Assembly: GCF_006335015.1 (NCBI RefSeq)
Contig: NZ_VDGT01000012.1
Span: 1-64,000 of the forward strand
Length of the DNA: 64,000 nt
From: Streptomyces sedi
Lineage (GTDB): Bacteria; Actinomycetota; Actinomycetes; Streptomycetales; Streptomycetaceae
Direction of reading: 5' to 3'
Position 1 is the stretch's first letter. The number at the start of each line of letters is the position of its first letter. Made by a program: the position numbers and the translations under genes. Shown one piece after another: positions 15,731-24,844 of the stretch. The notes under the pieces are model-generated. The model was not told the DNA's origin and ran no database searches. It saw nothing but the letters and a program-made list of their open reading frames with translations.

Positions 15731-17743
15731 TCACGGCAACCGCTCCTTCGCCTGCCCGGGCACGGGCCGGAACTGGGCGGCCTGGAGGTCGTGGAGCGCC
15801 CGGTAGTGCCCGTCCTCGTCGGCCAGCAGCTCCTCCGGGGTCCCGGACTCCACCAGCCGCCCCCGGTGCAGCACGTGCACCAGGTCCGCGTGGCGCACGG
15901 ACGCCATCCGGTGGGTGATCAGCACGACCGTCTGCCCCCGGTCGGCGAGCGACCTGATCTGCTCGAACACCCGCGCCTCGGCTCTGGCGTCCAGCGCCGC
16001 CGTCGGCTCGTCCACCACCAGCAGCGGCGCGTCCCGGTAGTGCGCCCTGGCGATGCCGAGGCGCTGCCACTGCCCGCCGGAGAGTTGGTGCCCGCCGCGG
16101 AAGGTGCGGGAGAGCAGGGTCTCCCAACCTCTCGGAAGCTCCGACACCAGGTCGCCCAGCCCCGCGTGCGCCGCCGACTCGGCCAGCCGCGCCTCGTCCA
16201 CCGGCCGGTCGGTGCGCGAGATCACCGTGTTGACCCGGGCGGTCATCGGCCATCGGAAGTGGTCCTGGTGCACGATCGCGCAGTGGCCGAAGACCTCCCG
16301 GCGGTCCAGCTCCCGCACGTCCACGCCGTTCCACCGGATGGTGCCGGAGCCGGGGAGGTAGAGCCCGCACAGCAACTTGGCCAGGGTGCTCTTGCCCGAG
16401 CCGTTCTCCCCGACGAGGGCCACCACCGCGCCGCGGTCGGCGGGCAGCGTCAGCGAGATGTCGCGCAGCACCGGCTCGCCGGAGCCCCCGCCCGGGTAGC
16501 TGAAGGAGACCGCGTCGAACTCGACGGCGCGCACCGGGCTCGGCAGCGGTGCGCCGCCCCCGGGGATCCGGTGCTGCTCCGACTCGGCGATCAGCCGGTC
16601 GAGGTCGCCCACGTACAGCGACTCCTCGTGCAGGTAGTTGATCTGGCGGATCAGCCCGTCCAGGTTGGCGGTGCCGCTTCGGATGGCCAACACGGCCGTG
16701 CCCGCCGCAGCCAGGGCCATGGAGCCGGTCCACAACAGCCCGGCCAGCAGCAGATAGGTCGCCAGCGCCGCCAAGCCCGCACAGAACGCCGCCAACAGGT
16801 CGGTGCGGGCCGCGAGTCTGGCCAGCCGGGCCTGCTCGCCCTCCTGGCTCGCCGACATGCCGCGGAAGTGCCGCAGGATGAACGGGCCCACCCCGTGCAC
16901 CCTGACCTCGGCCGCCGCCTCGGTGTCCGTCATCAGCCGGGCGAGCATCCCCGCGCCCCTGCTGTGCTGTACCCAGCGGTGAAAGCTGCGGTACCGCCGG
17001 CGCGCGACGGTCAGGGTGGCCAGGGCGCGGGGCAGCACGATCACCAGCAGCATCGGCAGGAGCGTCCAGTGCAGCGTCGTCAGCACCGCGCCGGCCGCGG
17101 CAAGGGAGAGCAGCGCGGCGATCACCGAGACGGCGTGGCGGATCATGCTGCGCGCGGACGAGGCGCCGTACTGCGCGGACTCCAGCAGCCGGTGGAAGTC
17201 CTCGTCCTCCATGGCGGCCATCTCCACCTCGTAGGCCCGCTCCAGATAGCGCTCCCTCGCCAGCCGTTCCACCTTGGGCTCCAGCGGGCCGATCGCCATC
17301 GTGGAGAGCGCGGTGCACAGCGCGCCGAGCGCGGCGACGGCGCCGAGCAGCGCCGCCACCGGCACCGCGTCCCGCAGCCGGTCGGTCATCTCGCCGCCCG
17401 CGAGCAGCGTGGTCAGCAGCCAGTTGACGCCGAGGAGGCCGAGAGCCTGGCTGATCCCGCTCACCACCTCGGCGACGGCGACCCGCGCGGTCGCGCGGCG
17501 GTCCGCCTGCCAGGCGAGCGCGACGGCGCGCCCGACGAGCCTGGGCATCCCGCGGACCATCGTGCGCAGATCCAGCTGGTAGCGGGAGCCCTCGTGCTGG
17601 CTCCAGGAGGTGTCGTAGACCAACTGGCCGCCGAACAGCTCGCGTTCGGAGGCGGACACCTCGACCTCCGGGCCGTGCTCGGCGGCGTGGCGCCCGGCGG
17701 GTCGGCGTGGGCGGCGGGGGAGGAGAAGGGAGAACGGACGCAT
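15731..17743 (-). CDS. ABC transporter, fused permease-ATPase (exporter type)
   Basis: The 670-residue half-transporter has an N-terminal membrane domain with about five or six helices (residues about 95-370) and a C-terminal ATPase. The ATPase shows Walker A VGENGSGKST, signature QLSGGQWQRLGIARA, Walker B LLVVDEPTAALD and the H-loop ITHRM. The substrate is unknown. Similar proteins occur in lantibiotic and peptide export, but no precursor peptide gene is near. I chose the ATG at 17743, which has GAGAGG 7 nt upstream, over GTG 17776. It would act as a homodimer. The MarR gene at 18574 lies upstream on the same strand, 294 bp away, but could still regulate it. Confidence 0.92.
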   Translation of the reverse strand: MRPFSLLLPRRPRRPAGRHAAEHGPEVEVSASERELFGGQLVYDTSWSQHEGSRYQLDLRTMVRGMPRLVGRAVALAWQADRRATARVAVAEVVSGISQALGLLGVNWLLTTLLAGGEMTDRLRDAVPVAALLGAVAALGALCTALSTMAIGPLEPKVERLARERYLERAYEVEMAAMEDEDFHRLLESAQYGASSARSMIRHAVSVIAALLSLAAAGAVLTTLHWTLLPMLLVIVLPRALATLTVARRRYRSFHRWVQHSRGAGMLARLMTDTEAAAEVRVHGVGPFILRHFRGMSASQEGEQARLARLAARTDLLAAFCAGLAALATYLLLAGLLWTGSMALAAAGTAVLAIRSGTANLDGLIRQINYLHEESLYVGDLDRLIAESEQHRIPGGGAPLPSPVRAVEFDAVSFSYPGGGSGEPVLRDISLTLPADRGAVVALVGENGSGKSTLAKLLCGLYLPGSGTIRWNGVDVRELDRREVFGHCAIVHQDHFRWPMTARVNTVISRTDRPVDEARLAESAAHAGLGDLVSELPRGWETLLSRTFRGGHQLSGGQWQRLGIARAHYRDAPLLVVDEPTAALDARAEARVFEQIRSLADRGQTVVLITHRMASVRHADLVHVLHRGRLVESGTPEELLADEDGHYRALHDLQAAQFRPVPGQAKERLP

Positions 17744-18037
17744 GGCATGGCCTCTCTCGAACGAACCGACCGTCACTCTCGGTAACGTGTGGCCACCCTA
17801 GAGTCGAGGTCTGACACTCGTCGCCCGAGAATCCGGCGCGCGCCAAGAGGCGTTGGCCGGTATTCGACCTTTCCTTCCGGGAGGCTCGCCGTCCGGCGCG
17901 CGATCAGCGGGGGAGCCTCCGCGCGCGCGACGGGCGGGGCGGTGGTGGTGGGGCGTTCCTCGTGGTCCGCATCAAGCCAACTGTCAGACGGCGCGAACGC
18001 CTTGAACGCGCGCCCAGGGCGCGCGTCGGCGTCCGGG

Positions 18038-18574
18038 TCAGCCGCCCGCGCGCCCCACGGGGTCGGCCTCGGTCACCGCCGCCATGTCCCGGACCAGCCG
18101 GGGCAGCAGCCGCGCCAACGCCCGCCGGTCGGCGGCGGGCCAGTCGGCCGTCGCCTCGGCCAGCACCTGCCGCCGGAAGGCGCTGACGCCCGCCAGCGTC
18201 CGGCGTCCCTCGGGCGTCAGCGCCACCGGTGAGCGCCGCGCGTCGCGCGGGTCGGCGCCCCGGCGCAGCACTCCCGCCGCGACCGCCTGGCTCACCAGTC
18301 GGCTGGCGCGCGGCTGGTCCACCCCCAGGAGCGGGGCCAGCTCGCCGACCGTGGGAGCCTCCCCGTGTCCTGTCGCGGCGGCCACCGTGTCGAGCAGCTC
18401 GAACACGGCGTTCGGCAGGTCGGGGCGGCGTCCGGGGGGCGCGTTCCTTCGGCGGCCGAGCCGCGCCAGCGCGCGGCGCGAGCGGGCGCGGGAGAGCGCG
18501 AGCATCGCGCCCTCGATCGCCGTCAACTCCCGCTCGCCCGCGCCTTCCTCCGCGCCGCCCCGCTCCGGAGCCAT
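18038..18574 (-). CDS. MarR family transcriptional regulator
   Basis: The 178-residue protein has a winged helix of the MarR type. VGELAPLLGVDQPRASRLVSQAVAAGVLRRGADPRDARRSPVALTPEGRRTL shows the recognition helix and the DxRxxxxxLT wing. The ATG at 18574 has GGGACGTGG upstream; the open frame continues to 18667 but would run into the operator. Transcribed divergently from a second MarR-type gene, with a palindrome between them. The ligand is unknown. Confidence 0.88.
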   Translation of the reverse strand: MAPERGGAEEGAGERELTAIEGAMLALSRARSRRALARLGRRRNAPPGRRPDLPNAVFELLDTVAAATGHGEAPTVGELAPLLGVDQPRASRLVSQAVAAGVLRRGADPRDARRSPVALTPEGRRTLAGVSAFRRQVLAEATADWPAADRRALARLLPRLVRDMAAVTEADPVGRAGG

Positions 18575-18672
18575 CGCCACGTCCCGTCCCTTCCGTCCCG
18601 TCCCGGACCGCCGGTCGCCCCATCCGTCGCGCCGACGTGTGAGCGGTGAAGAGGATACCCGTTCCATGTGTT

Positions 18673-18684
18673 CTTACATGTAAG
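18673..18684. promoter_or_regulatory. Palindromic operator between divergent MarR genes
   Basis: CTTACATGTAAG is a perfect 12-bp palindrome. It is flanked on both sides by further CATGT copies (18665-18669 and 18689-18693), giving three near-identical motifs spaced 10-13 bp, about one helical turn. The cluster is AT-rich against its surroundings and lies just upstream of the GTG at 18723. It is a likely cooperative MarR site controlling both genes. Confidence 0.6.
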
Positions 18685-18722
18685 GTGACATGTGTCGGGG
18701 GTTCGGGAAACGGAGGGGAAAC

Positions 18723-19169
18723 GTGGAGAGGGAAAGGCCGATCGGCTACTGGCTCAAACACCTGCACAACCTGCTGGAGGACCAGCTGGAGACCACGCTC
18801 GCCGAGCACTCGGTGAGCCGCCGGCACTGGCAGGTGCTCAACTCGCTGGCGAGGGAGCCGCACGACGAGGCCGCGCTGAGCGCCGCGCTGGCCCCCTTCT
18901 GGGACGAGGGCGTGCCCGCGCTCGGGACGTTGCTGGGCGAGCTCACCGGGCGCGGGTGGGTCGCGCAGGGGCGCGGCGGCGGTCCGTTCGCGCTGACGGA
19001 GCAGGGGCGCGCCGTCCACGGCGAGTTGACGCGGCAGGTCCAGCGCACCCGCGCGCAGCTGCTGACCGGCGTCAGCCCCGACCAGTACACGGATGTCGTC
19101 CGCACCCTCGCGGTCATGGCCAGGAACGTCGAGCACGCGCTGACCGAGGGACGCCCCGAGCCCGCCTGA
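18723..19169 (+). CDS. MarR-type winged-helix regulator
   Basis: The 148-residue small regulator is of the winged-helix MarR superfamily. It begins VERERPIGYWLKHLHNLLEDQLETTL, with SVSRRHWQVLNSLA as the first helices and GWVAQGRGGGPFALTEQGRAVH as the wing. The GTG is preceded by GGAGGGG at ideal spacing, which rules out the upstream ATG at 18690 that sits inside the operator repeat. Similar streptomycete proteins of about 150 residues are single-gene regulators with unknown inducers. Confidence 0.82.
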   Translation: MERERPIGYWLKHLHNLLEDQLETTLAEHSVSRRHWQVLNSLAREPHDEAALSAALAPFWDEGVPALGTLLGELTGRGWVAQGRGGGPFALTEQGRAVHGELTRQVQRTRAQLLTGVSPDQYTDVVRTLAVMARNVEHALTEGRPEPA

Positions 19170-19301
19170 ACGCCCCCTACCCGCGCGGACGTCCCCGCGC
19201 CCGAGCATCGCGCGGGCCCGGGCTCAACACCTGTTGCATCAACCGGGCACCCGCTCACGCGATCGGCCGCCCCGACGGCCCCAGCTGCGATGCTGGAGGG
19301 T

Positions 19302-20021
19302 ATGACAGTCAACGACAGCGGCGGCGGCGCCGACCTGCTCGACCAACCCCCGCTCACCTACGGCCAGATCCTGCGCCTGGACCAGCTGCTCCAGGTGGCG
19401 AGGGTCCACGAGGACGACGTGGATCGCACGCTGTTCCTCGCGACCCACCAGTCGTGCGAGATCTGGTTCGCGATCATGCTGCGCCATCTGGAGGAGGCCG
19501 GGCGGGCGTTGCGGGAGGGGGACGGCGAGGCGGCGCTGCGCCGGATCGCGCCGCTGCCGTCGGCGATGCGGGTGCTCAGCGACCAGTTCGACGCCCTGGC
19601 CGCGATGGCGCCCGAGGCGTTCGGGCGGATCCGGGTGGAGTTGGGCGACACCAGTGGCTTCCAGTCGGTGCAGTGGCGCGAGGTCGAGTTCCTGTGCGGG
19701 CTGCGGGACGAGCGGCTGCTGCGCACCCACGGCTTCACGGAGGCCGACCGCGCCCGGCTGCGTGCCCGGCTGGAGGGGCCGTCGGTGGCCGACGCCTTCG
19801 ACGCCTTCCGTGCGGGCGGCCAGCCGTCCGCGCTGGTGGAACGGGTGCGCGCCGCGCTGCTGACCTTCGACGAGTCGGCCGCGCTGTGGCGGGCGCGCCA
19901 CGCGGCGCTGGCCGAGCGGTTCCTGGGGGGCGCGCCGGGGACGGCGGGCTCGGAGGGCGCCAACTACCTGTGGGGCGCGGCCCGTCGACGGCTCTTCCCC
20001 GCCGCCTGGCCGCAGGGCTGA
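19302..20021 (+). CDS. kynA: Tryptophan 2,3-dioxygenase
   Basis: The 239-residue heme dioxygenase opens the indole ring of L-tryptophan to N-formylkynurenine, the first step of tryptophan breakdown. Family motifs are clear: LTYGQILRLDQLL at the start, ATHQSCEIWFAI (distal His), SGFQSVQWREVEFL (substrate-binding Arg), WRARHAAL (proximal heme His) and GTAGSEGANYL. It is shorter than the roughly 280-residue proteobacterial enzymes, as in other actinobacteria. The ATG at 19302 has GGAGGG. No kynB, kynU or other kynurenine gene is in the window. Confidence 0.92.
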   Translation: MTVNDSGGGADLLDQPPLTYGQILRLDQLLQVARVHEDDVDRTLFLATHQSCEIWFAIMLRHLEEAGRALREGDGEAALRRIAPLPSAMRVLSDQFDALAAMAPEAFGRIRVELGDTSGFQSVQWREVEFLCGLRDERLLRTHGFTEADRARLRARLEGPSVADAFDAFRAGGQPSALVERVRAALLTFDESAALWRARHAALAERFLGGAPGTAGSEGANYLWGAARRRLFPAAWPQG

Positions 20022-20142
20022 GCGGGGCTCCACGGCCGCGGTTCCCGTTTCGGGACCGGTACCGGGCGGTGGTCGTCCCCGCGAGGGATGTCCGACCGGC
20101 GTGAGAGGCTGTGCCGTCAGCGTCCCACGCACCAGGAGTGAT

Positions 20143-20877
20143 GTGTCCCCTTCCGCCCCCCACCCCGGTACCACCCTCGACGACTGGCTGGCGCGGGCCG
20201 CGGTGGCGCCCGAGATCACCGCCCTGCGCCCCGACTACCGCGCGCTGCTGATCGTCGCCGACGGGCTGCGGCCCGGCCCGAGCGACGAGGTCAGCGAGCG
20301 GCTGCTCGCCGAGGCGGAACGCGTCGTCACCGAGCGCTACGCGGACGGCTCGTACGAGGACGATCCCCATGTCGTCGCCTGGCACGAGGCGTTCCGCGCC
20401 GCCGGGATGAAGCCGCGGCGCACCCGCCCCAGCGCCGACGCCCTGTTGCGCCGTGTCCCCGCGGGGCTTCCCAGGATCAACCGGCTCACCGACCTCTACA
20501 ACGCGGTCTCGATCGCCCACGCCGTCCCGGTCGGTGGCGAGGACCTCGACCACTACCGGGGCGCGCCCCGGCTGGAACGCGCCGTCGGTGACGAGGAGTT
20601 CGTGACCAGCGCGGGTGGCGAGCCGGTGGTCGAGTCGCCGAGCCCGGGCGAGCCGGTCTGGCGCGACGACCTGGGCGTCACCTGCCGCCGCTGGAACTGG
20701 CGGCAGTGCACCCGCACCCAGCTCACGCTGGACACGACCCGCGCGTTCTTCGTGCTGGACGCGCTCGGCGCGATGGACGACGCGGCGCTGGCCGCCGCCG
20801 GCGACGCGCTGGTGGAGGCGTTGACCGAGGCGAGCCCCGGCGTCCGCACCGCGACGCGGCTGGTCGCCGCCGCGTAG
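20143..20877 (+). CDS. B3/B4 domain-containing protein
   Basis: The 244-residue soluble protein is built on the B3/B4 (tRNA-editing-like) domain otherwise found in the phenylalanyl-tRNA synthetase beta subunit. Typical stretches are AWHEAFRAAGMKPRRTRPSADALLRR, then INRLTDLYNAVSIAHAVPVGGEDLD, then VTCRRWNWRQCTRT. Stand-alone versions are presumed to hydrolyse mischarged aminoacyl-tRNA, but the function is unproven. The GTG at 20143 has AGGAG 5 nt upstream and is preferred over the GTG at 20101. The gap of 121 bp to kynA leaves co-transcription possible. Confidence 0.85.
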   Translation: MSPSAPHPGTTLDDWLARAAVAPEITALRPDYRALLIVADGLRPGPSDEVSERLLAEAERVVTERYADGSYEDDPHVVAWHEAFRAAGMKPRRTRPSADALLRRVPAGLPRINRLTDLYNAVSIAHAVPVGGEDLDHYRGAPRLERAVGDEEFVTSAGGEPVVESPSPGEPVWRDDLGVTCRRWNWRQCTRTQLTLDTTRAFFVLDALGAMDDAALAAAGDALVEALTEASPGVRTATRLVAAA

Positions 20878-20989
20878 CGGCCCCGGGTGCCTACCTGGCG
20901 CCCGGGGGTCCTGACACATCCCATGTCGTCGGCCGGGGTTGCCCGTTGGACGGCGCCCAGGGGTGCGTGGTTGGTTTCCGTCGCCGGTC

Positions 20990-21018
20990 TTGTCGCCCAG
21001 GGATGGGATGTCTAGCCT
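20990..21018 (+). promoter_or_regulatory. Promoter of the GH95 gene
   Basis: TTGTCG (20990-20995) and TAGCCT (21013-21018) are spaced by 17 bp, a good vegetative-sigma promoter, 50 bp before the ATG at 21068. Confidence 0.55.
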
Positions 21019-21067
21019 GTCCGGGGCCCGGCACCGCGATGCTCGCGTCGGCCCCAGGAGGCCCTTC

Positions 21068-23491
21068 ATGCAGCACGGGATCAACCGCAGGACGGTCATC
21101 AGGACGGCGATGGGAGGCGCGGCGGCGCTCGGCGTCGTCGGCGTCTCCCCGACCGGCGCCACCCCTGCCGGCGCCGCCGCGCGGTCGTCCGCCGCCGCCC
21201 CGGAGCTGACGCTCTGGTACGACCGCCCGGCGGGCGACTGGGAGAGCGAGACGCTGCCGATCGGCAACGGCGCGATGGGCGCCACCGTCTACGGCACCGT
21301 CGCCCGCGAACGCCTCCCGTTCAACGAGAAGACGCTGTGGACCGGCGGGCCCGGCACCCCCGGCTACGACTTCGGGAACTGGCGCGAGCCCAGGCCCGGC
21401 GCCCTGGAGGAGGTGCGGGCCCTGCTGGACGCGGAGGGGCGCGCCGACCCCGAGGAGGTCGCCGCCCGGCTCGGCCAGCCGAAGACCGGATACGGCGCCT
21501 ACCAGACCTTCGGCGAGCTGACCCTGGACTTCCCCGACACGCCGGGGGACCCCGACGGCTACCGGCGCGAGCTGGCCCTGGACGAGGCCGTCTCCCGGGT
21601 GGGCTACCGCGTGGGCGAAGTCACGCATCTGCGCGAGTACTTCGCCTCCGCTCCCGCGCGGGTGATCGTGGGCCGGATCTCCGCCGACCGGGGCGGGAAG
21701 GTGGCGTTCACCCTCGGCTACGAGGGGCCGCACCAGGGCACCGAGGTCACCGTGGCCGAGGGGCGGATCACCGTGCGGGGCGCGCTCGCCGACAACGGGC
21801 TCCGGTTCGAGGCGCAGATCCAGCTGGTCACCGAGGGCGGGAGCCGCCACGACGAGGGCGGGACGGTGACCGTCGCCGGCGCCGACGCCGCGTGGTTCGT
21901 GCTCGGCGCGGGGACGGACTACGCCGAACTCCACCCCGACTACCGGGGCGAGGACCCGCACGCCTCGGTCACCGCCGCCGTGGACGCCGCCGTGGCGCGC
22001 GGCCACGGTGCGCTGCGCGCCGACCATGTCGCCGACCACCGCGCGCTCTTCGACCGGGTCGCGCTCGACCTCGGCGGCCGGATGCCGGCCGAGGTGCCGA
22101 CCGACGTGCTGCTGGCCGGCTACGCGGGGGACGGCTCGGCCGCCGACCGCGCGCTGGAGACGCTGTACTTCGCCTACGGCCGCTACCTGCTGATCGCCTC
22201 GTCCCGCCCCGGATCGCTGCCCGCCAACCTCCAGGGCGTCTGGAACGACTCGACGGCGCCGCCGTGGGGAGCGGACTACCACGTCAACATCAATCTTCAG
22301 ATGAACTACTGGCCGGCGCACGCCACCCATCTCGCGGAGACCGTCGAGCCGCTCCACACCTTCGTCGACGCGCTGCGCGCCCCCGGCCGCGAGTCGGCGA
22401 CCCTGCTCTTCGGTGCGCGGGGCTGGGTGGTCGGCAACGAGACCAACCCGTACGGCTTCACGGGGGTCCACGACTGGGCGACCGCGTTCTGGTTCCCCGA
22501 GGCCGGCGCCTGGCTGACGCGGCACCTGTGGGACCACTACCGTTTCACCCTGGACGAGGAGTTCCTCGCCGCCACGGCGTATCCGGTCCTCAGTGAGGTC
22601 AGCGCGTTCTGGCTGGACACCCTGCACACCGACCCGCGCGACGGGCTGCTCGTCGTCAGCCCCAGCTACTCGCCCGAGCACGGCGACTTCACCGCCGGCG
22701 CCTCGATGTCCCAGCAGATCGTCCGCGAGGTCCTCACCCACACCCTCGCCGCCGCCGAGATCCTGGACGTCGACCCCGAGATGCGCGGTCGGCTGGCCGA
22801 CGCGCTGGCGCGGTTGGACCCCGGGCTGCGGATCGGCTCCTGGGGGCAGCTCCAGGAGTGGAAGGCCGACCTGGACGACCCGGAGGACGACCACCGCCAC
22901 GTCTCCCACCTGTACGCGCTGCACCCGTCCCACCAGATCGCGCCCGGCACGCCCGAGGCGGCGGCGGCCGAGGTCACGCTGCGGGCCCGTGGCGACGGCG
23001 GCACCGGGTGGAGCAAGGCGTGGAAGATCAACTTCTGGGCGCGGCTGCGCGACGGCGACCACGCGCACGTGATGCTGGCCCAGCAGTTGCGGGAGTCGAC
23101 GTTGCCCAACCTGTGGGACACCCATCCGCCGTTCCAGATCGACGGCAACTTCGGCGCCACCTCCGGCATCGCCGAGATGCTGCTCCAGAGCCACCGCGAC
23201 GAGGTGGAGCTGCTGCCGGCGCTGCCCGCCGCCTGGCCCGACGGCTCGGTCACGGGACTGCGGGCTGCCGGCGACCTCACCGTCGACCTCGGCTGGGCCG
23301 ACGGCCGGCCGGTCAGGGCGGTGCTGACGGCGGGACGGGACGGCGAGGTCAGGGTGCGCGGCGCGCTGGTCGCCGGCGGCTGCCGCGTCACCGACGCGCG
23401 GGGCGGCACCACCGTGCTCGCCGCCGACCCGGACGGTGCCGTCGCGCTCCCGGCGCACGCCGGCGTCTCCTACGTCCTCACGCCGCGCTGA
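21068..23491 (+). CDS. GH95 alpha-L-fucosidase-like glycoside hydrolase, secreted
   Basis: The 807-residue enzyme has the GH95 layout: N-terminal beta domain beginning LWYDRPAGDWESETLPIGNGAMGATVYG (about residue 45), an (alpha/alpha)6 barrel, and a C-terminal beta domain. Conserved barrel motifs are GSLPANLQGVWNDSTAPPWGADYHVNINLQMNYWPA, NPYGFTGVHDWATAFWFPEAGAWLTRHLWDHY and FQIDGNFGATSGIAEMLLQSH. Residues 1-38 form a twin-arginine signal (NRRTVIRTAMGG). GH95 inverts alpha-1,2-L-fucosides or, in some clades, alpha-L-galactosides of xyloglucan and pectin. AGGAGG precedes the ATG. Single gene. Confidence 0.93.
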   Translation: MQHGINRRTVIRTAMGGAAALGVVGVSPTGATPAGAAARSSAAAPELTLWYDRPAGDWESETLPIGNGAMGATVYGTVARERLPFNEKTLWTGGPGTPGYDFGNWREPRPGALEEVRALLDAEGRADPEEVAARLGQPKTGYGAYQTFGELTLDFPDTPGDPDGYRRELALDEAVSRVGYRVGEVTHLREYFASAPARVIVGRISADRGGKVAFTLGYEGPHQGTEVTVAEGRITVRGALADNGLRFEAQIQLVTEGGSRHDEGGTVTVAGADAAWFVLGAGTDYAELHPDYRGEDPHASVTAAVDAAVARGHGALRADHVADHRALFDRVALDLGGRMPAEVPTDVLLAGYAGDGSAADRALETLYFAYGRYLLIASSRPGSLPANLQGVWNDSTAPPWGADYHVNINLQMNYWPAHATHLAETVEPLHTFVDALRAPGRESATLLFGARGWVVGNETNPYGFTGVHDWATAFWFPEAGAWLTRHLWDHYRFTLDEEFLAATAYPVLSEVSAFWLDTLHTDPRDGLLVVSPSYSPEHGDFTAGASMSQQIVREVLTHTLAAAEILDVDPEMRGRLADALARLDPGLRIGSWGQLQEWKADLDDPEDDHRHVSHLYALHPSHQIAPGTPEAAAAEVTLRARGDGGTGWSKAWKINFWARLRDGDHAHVMLAQQLRESTLPNLWDTHPPFQIDGNFGATSGIAEMLLQSHRDEVELLPALPAAWPDGSVTGLRAAGDLTVDLGWADGRPVRAVLTAGRDGEVRVRGALVAGGCRVTDARGGTTVLAADPDGAVALPAHAGVSYVLTPR

Positions 23492-23512
23492 CACGGCGCA
23501 CGCGCCTGCCAC

Positions 23513-23544
23513 GCGCGCCCCGGCGCGGACCCGCCGGGGCGCGC
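23513..23544. terminator. Bidirectional terminator
   Basis: GCGCGCCCCGGCG (23513-23525) and CGCCGGGGCGCGC (23532-23544) form a perfect 13-bp stem with a CGGACC loop, between the GH95 stop (+) and the lactonase stop (-). Confidence 0.85.
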
Positions 23545-23549
23545 GCCGG

Positions 23550-24728
23550 TCAGCCCAGCACGGAAACGGCCGGCAGGACGCACTCCACGCCCGGCAGCGA
23601 CAGCGGCTCTCCCACCGGGGTCAACTCGCCGCTCTCCGCGTCCCTGGCGAAGACGACGACGCTGCCCGCCGTCTGGTTGGCGACGAACAGGTGCCCGTCG
23701 CCCTCGCCCAGGCTGATGTGACGCGGCGTCGCCCCGCCGCTGTCGACGTGCCCGACCAGCCGGGGCGCGGCCTGGTCGTCCCCGGCCACGGAGAAGATCG
23801 CGACGCTGTCGTCGCCCCGGTTGGAGGCGTAGACGAAGCGGCCGTCGGCGGTGACGACGATCTCGGCGGCGGTGTTCCCGGCCGGGTCGGCGCCCTCCGG
23901 CAGCAGCGAGACCACCGTGCCGGGCGTCAGCTCCCCGGTCTCCGCCGCGTAGGCGCAGACGGTGAGCGTGGAGTCCAACTCGCCGAGCACGTAGGCGGTC
24001 CCGCCGTCCGGGTGGAGCGCCAGATGGCGGGGCCCCGAGCCCGGCGGCATCGACGACCTGTGCTCCTCGGTCAGCTCGCCCCGCTCGGCGTCGAAGGCGT
24101 AGGCGTACACCGAGTCGTTGCCCAGGTCGACGGCGAGCAGCCGCGCGCCGCCCTGGTCGGTGAGCACCATGTGCGCGTGCGGGCCGTCCTGCCGGTCGGG
24201 GTCGGGGCCCGAGCCGGTGTGCTGGACGACCTGGGTCACCGCTTCGGGGGTGCCGTCCTCCCGCAGTGCGACGACGGCCACGGTCCCGTCGTTGTAGTTG
24301 GCCGAGAAGACATGGCCGCCGTCCGGGTGGACCGCCACGTGGCACGGGCCCGCGCCCAGGCCCCCGGCGGAGCCCAGCGGCGCCGTCACCGATCCCTCGG
24401 CGTCGAGCGCGAACGCGTCCACCCGGCCGCCGTCCTGGTCGATCACGGAGTACAGCACCTCGGCGGAGGGGGAGAGCGCCAGGAACGACGAACGGCTCTC
24501 CGCCACCGTCGCGTCCAGCGTCAGCGCGCCCGTCGCGGGGTCGGCGGTGGCCACCCCGATCTCGTGCAGCGTCGAACCGAGGTAGCAGCGTGCCGGGTTG
24601 GCGCGCGCCGCCGGTGCGGCCCGGGTGGCCGAGGTGGCCGAGGCCGCCGAGGCGGCCAACGGCCAGGCGCCGGCCGCCGCCGCGAACAGCGTCAGCGCGG
24701 TGCGTCGGGTAACCGGTGGTGGGGGCAT
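23550..24728 (-). CDS. Secreted lactonase family beta-propeller protein
   Basis: The 392-residue seven-bladed propeller is of the Pgl/lactonase family (PF10282). Each blade shows the repeating hxhxPDGxxhYVxN pattern (HPDGGHVFSANYNDGTVAVVAL, HPDGGTAYVLGELDSTLTVC, TADGRFVYASNRGDDSVAIF). A twin-arginine-type signal TRRTALTLFAAAAGAWPLA marks export (residues 1 to about 40), so it is not the cytoplasmic 6-phosphogluconolactonase, despite gnd in the window. The natural substrate is unknown. GAGGGAGTTGACC precedes the ATG. It faces GH95 convergently across a shared terminator. Confidence 0.88.
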   Translation of the reverse strand: MPPPPVTRRTALTLFAAAAGAWPLAASAASATSATRAAPAARANPARCYLGSTLHEIGVATADPATGALTLDATVAESRSSFLALSPSAEVLYSVIDQDGGRVDAFALDAEGSVTAPLGSAGGLGAGPCHVAVHPDGGHVFSANYNDGTVAVVALREDGTPEAVTQVVQHTGSGPDPDRQDGPHAHMVLTDQGGARLLAVDLGNDSVYAYAFDAERGELTEEHRSSMPPGSGPRHLALHPDGGTAYVLGELDSTLTVCAYAAETGELTPGTVVSLLPEGADPAGNTAAEIVVTADGRFVYASNRGDDSVAIFSVAGDDQAAPRLVGHVDSGGATPRHISLGEGDGHLFVANQTAGSVVVFARDAESGELTPVGEPLSLPGVECVLPAVSVLG

Positions 24729-24844
24729 CGGTCAACTCCCTCGTCGTGACGGATGGTTCGGAAGGTGCAGAGCACAGCATCCTGCCAACTGCCGCGTCGG
24801 GGAAGAGAGTTGACGTTTGAGGACGTTTTCCGGAAACGGCCGGA

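Noticed and set aside
23550..24728. Cytoplasmic 6-phosphogluconolactonase of the pentose phosphate pathway
   Set aside because: The protein has a twin-arginine-type export signal and is 22 kb from gnd, so a role in that pathway is unlikely.
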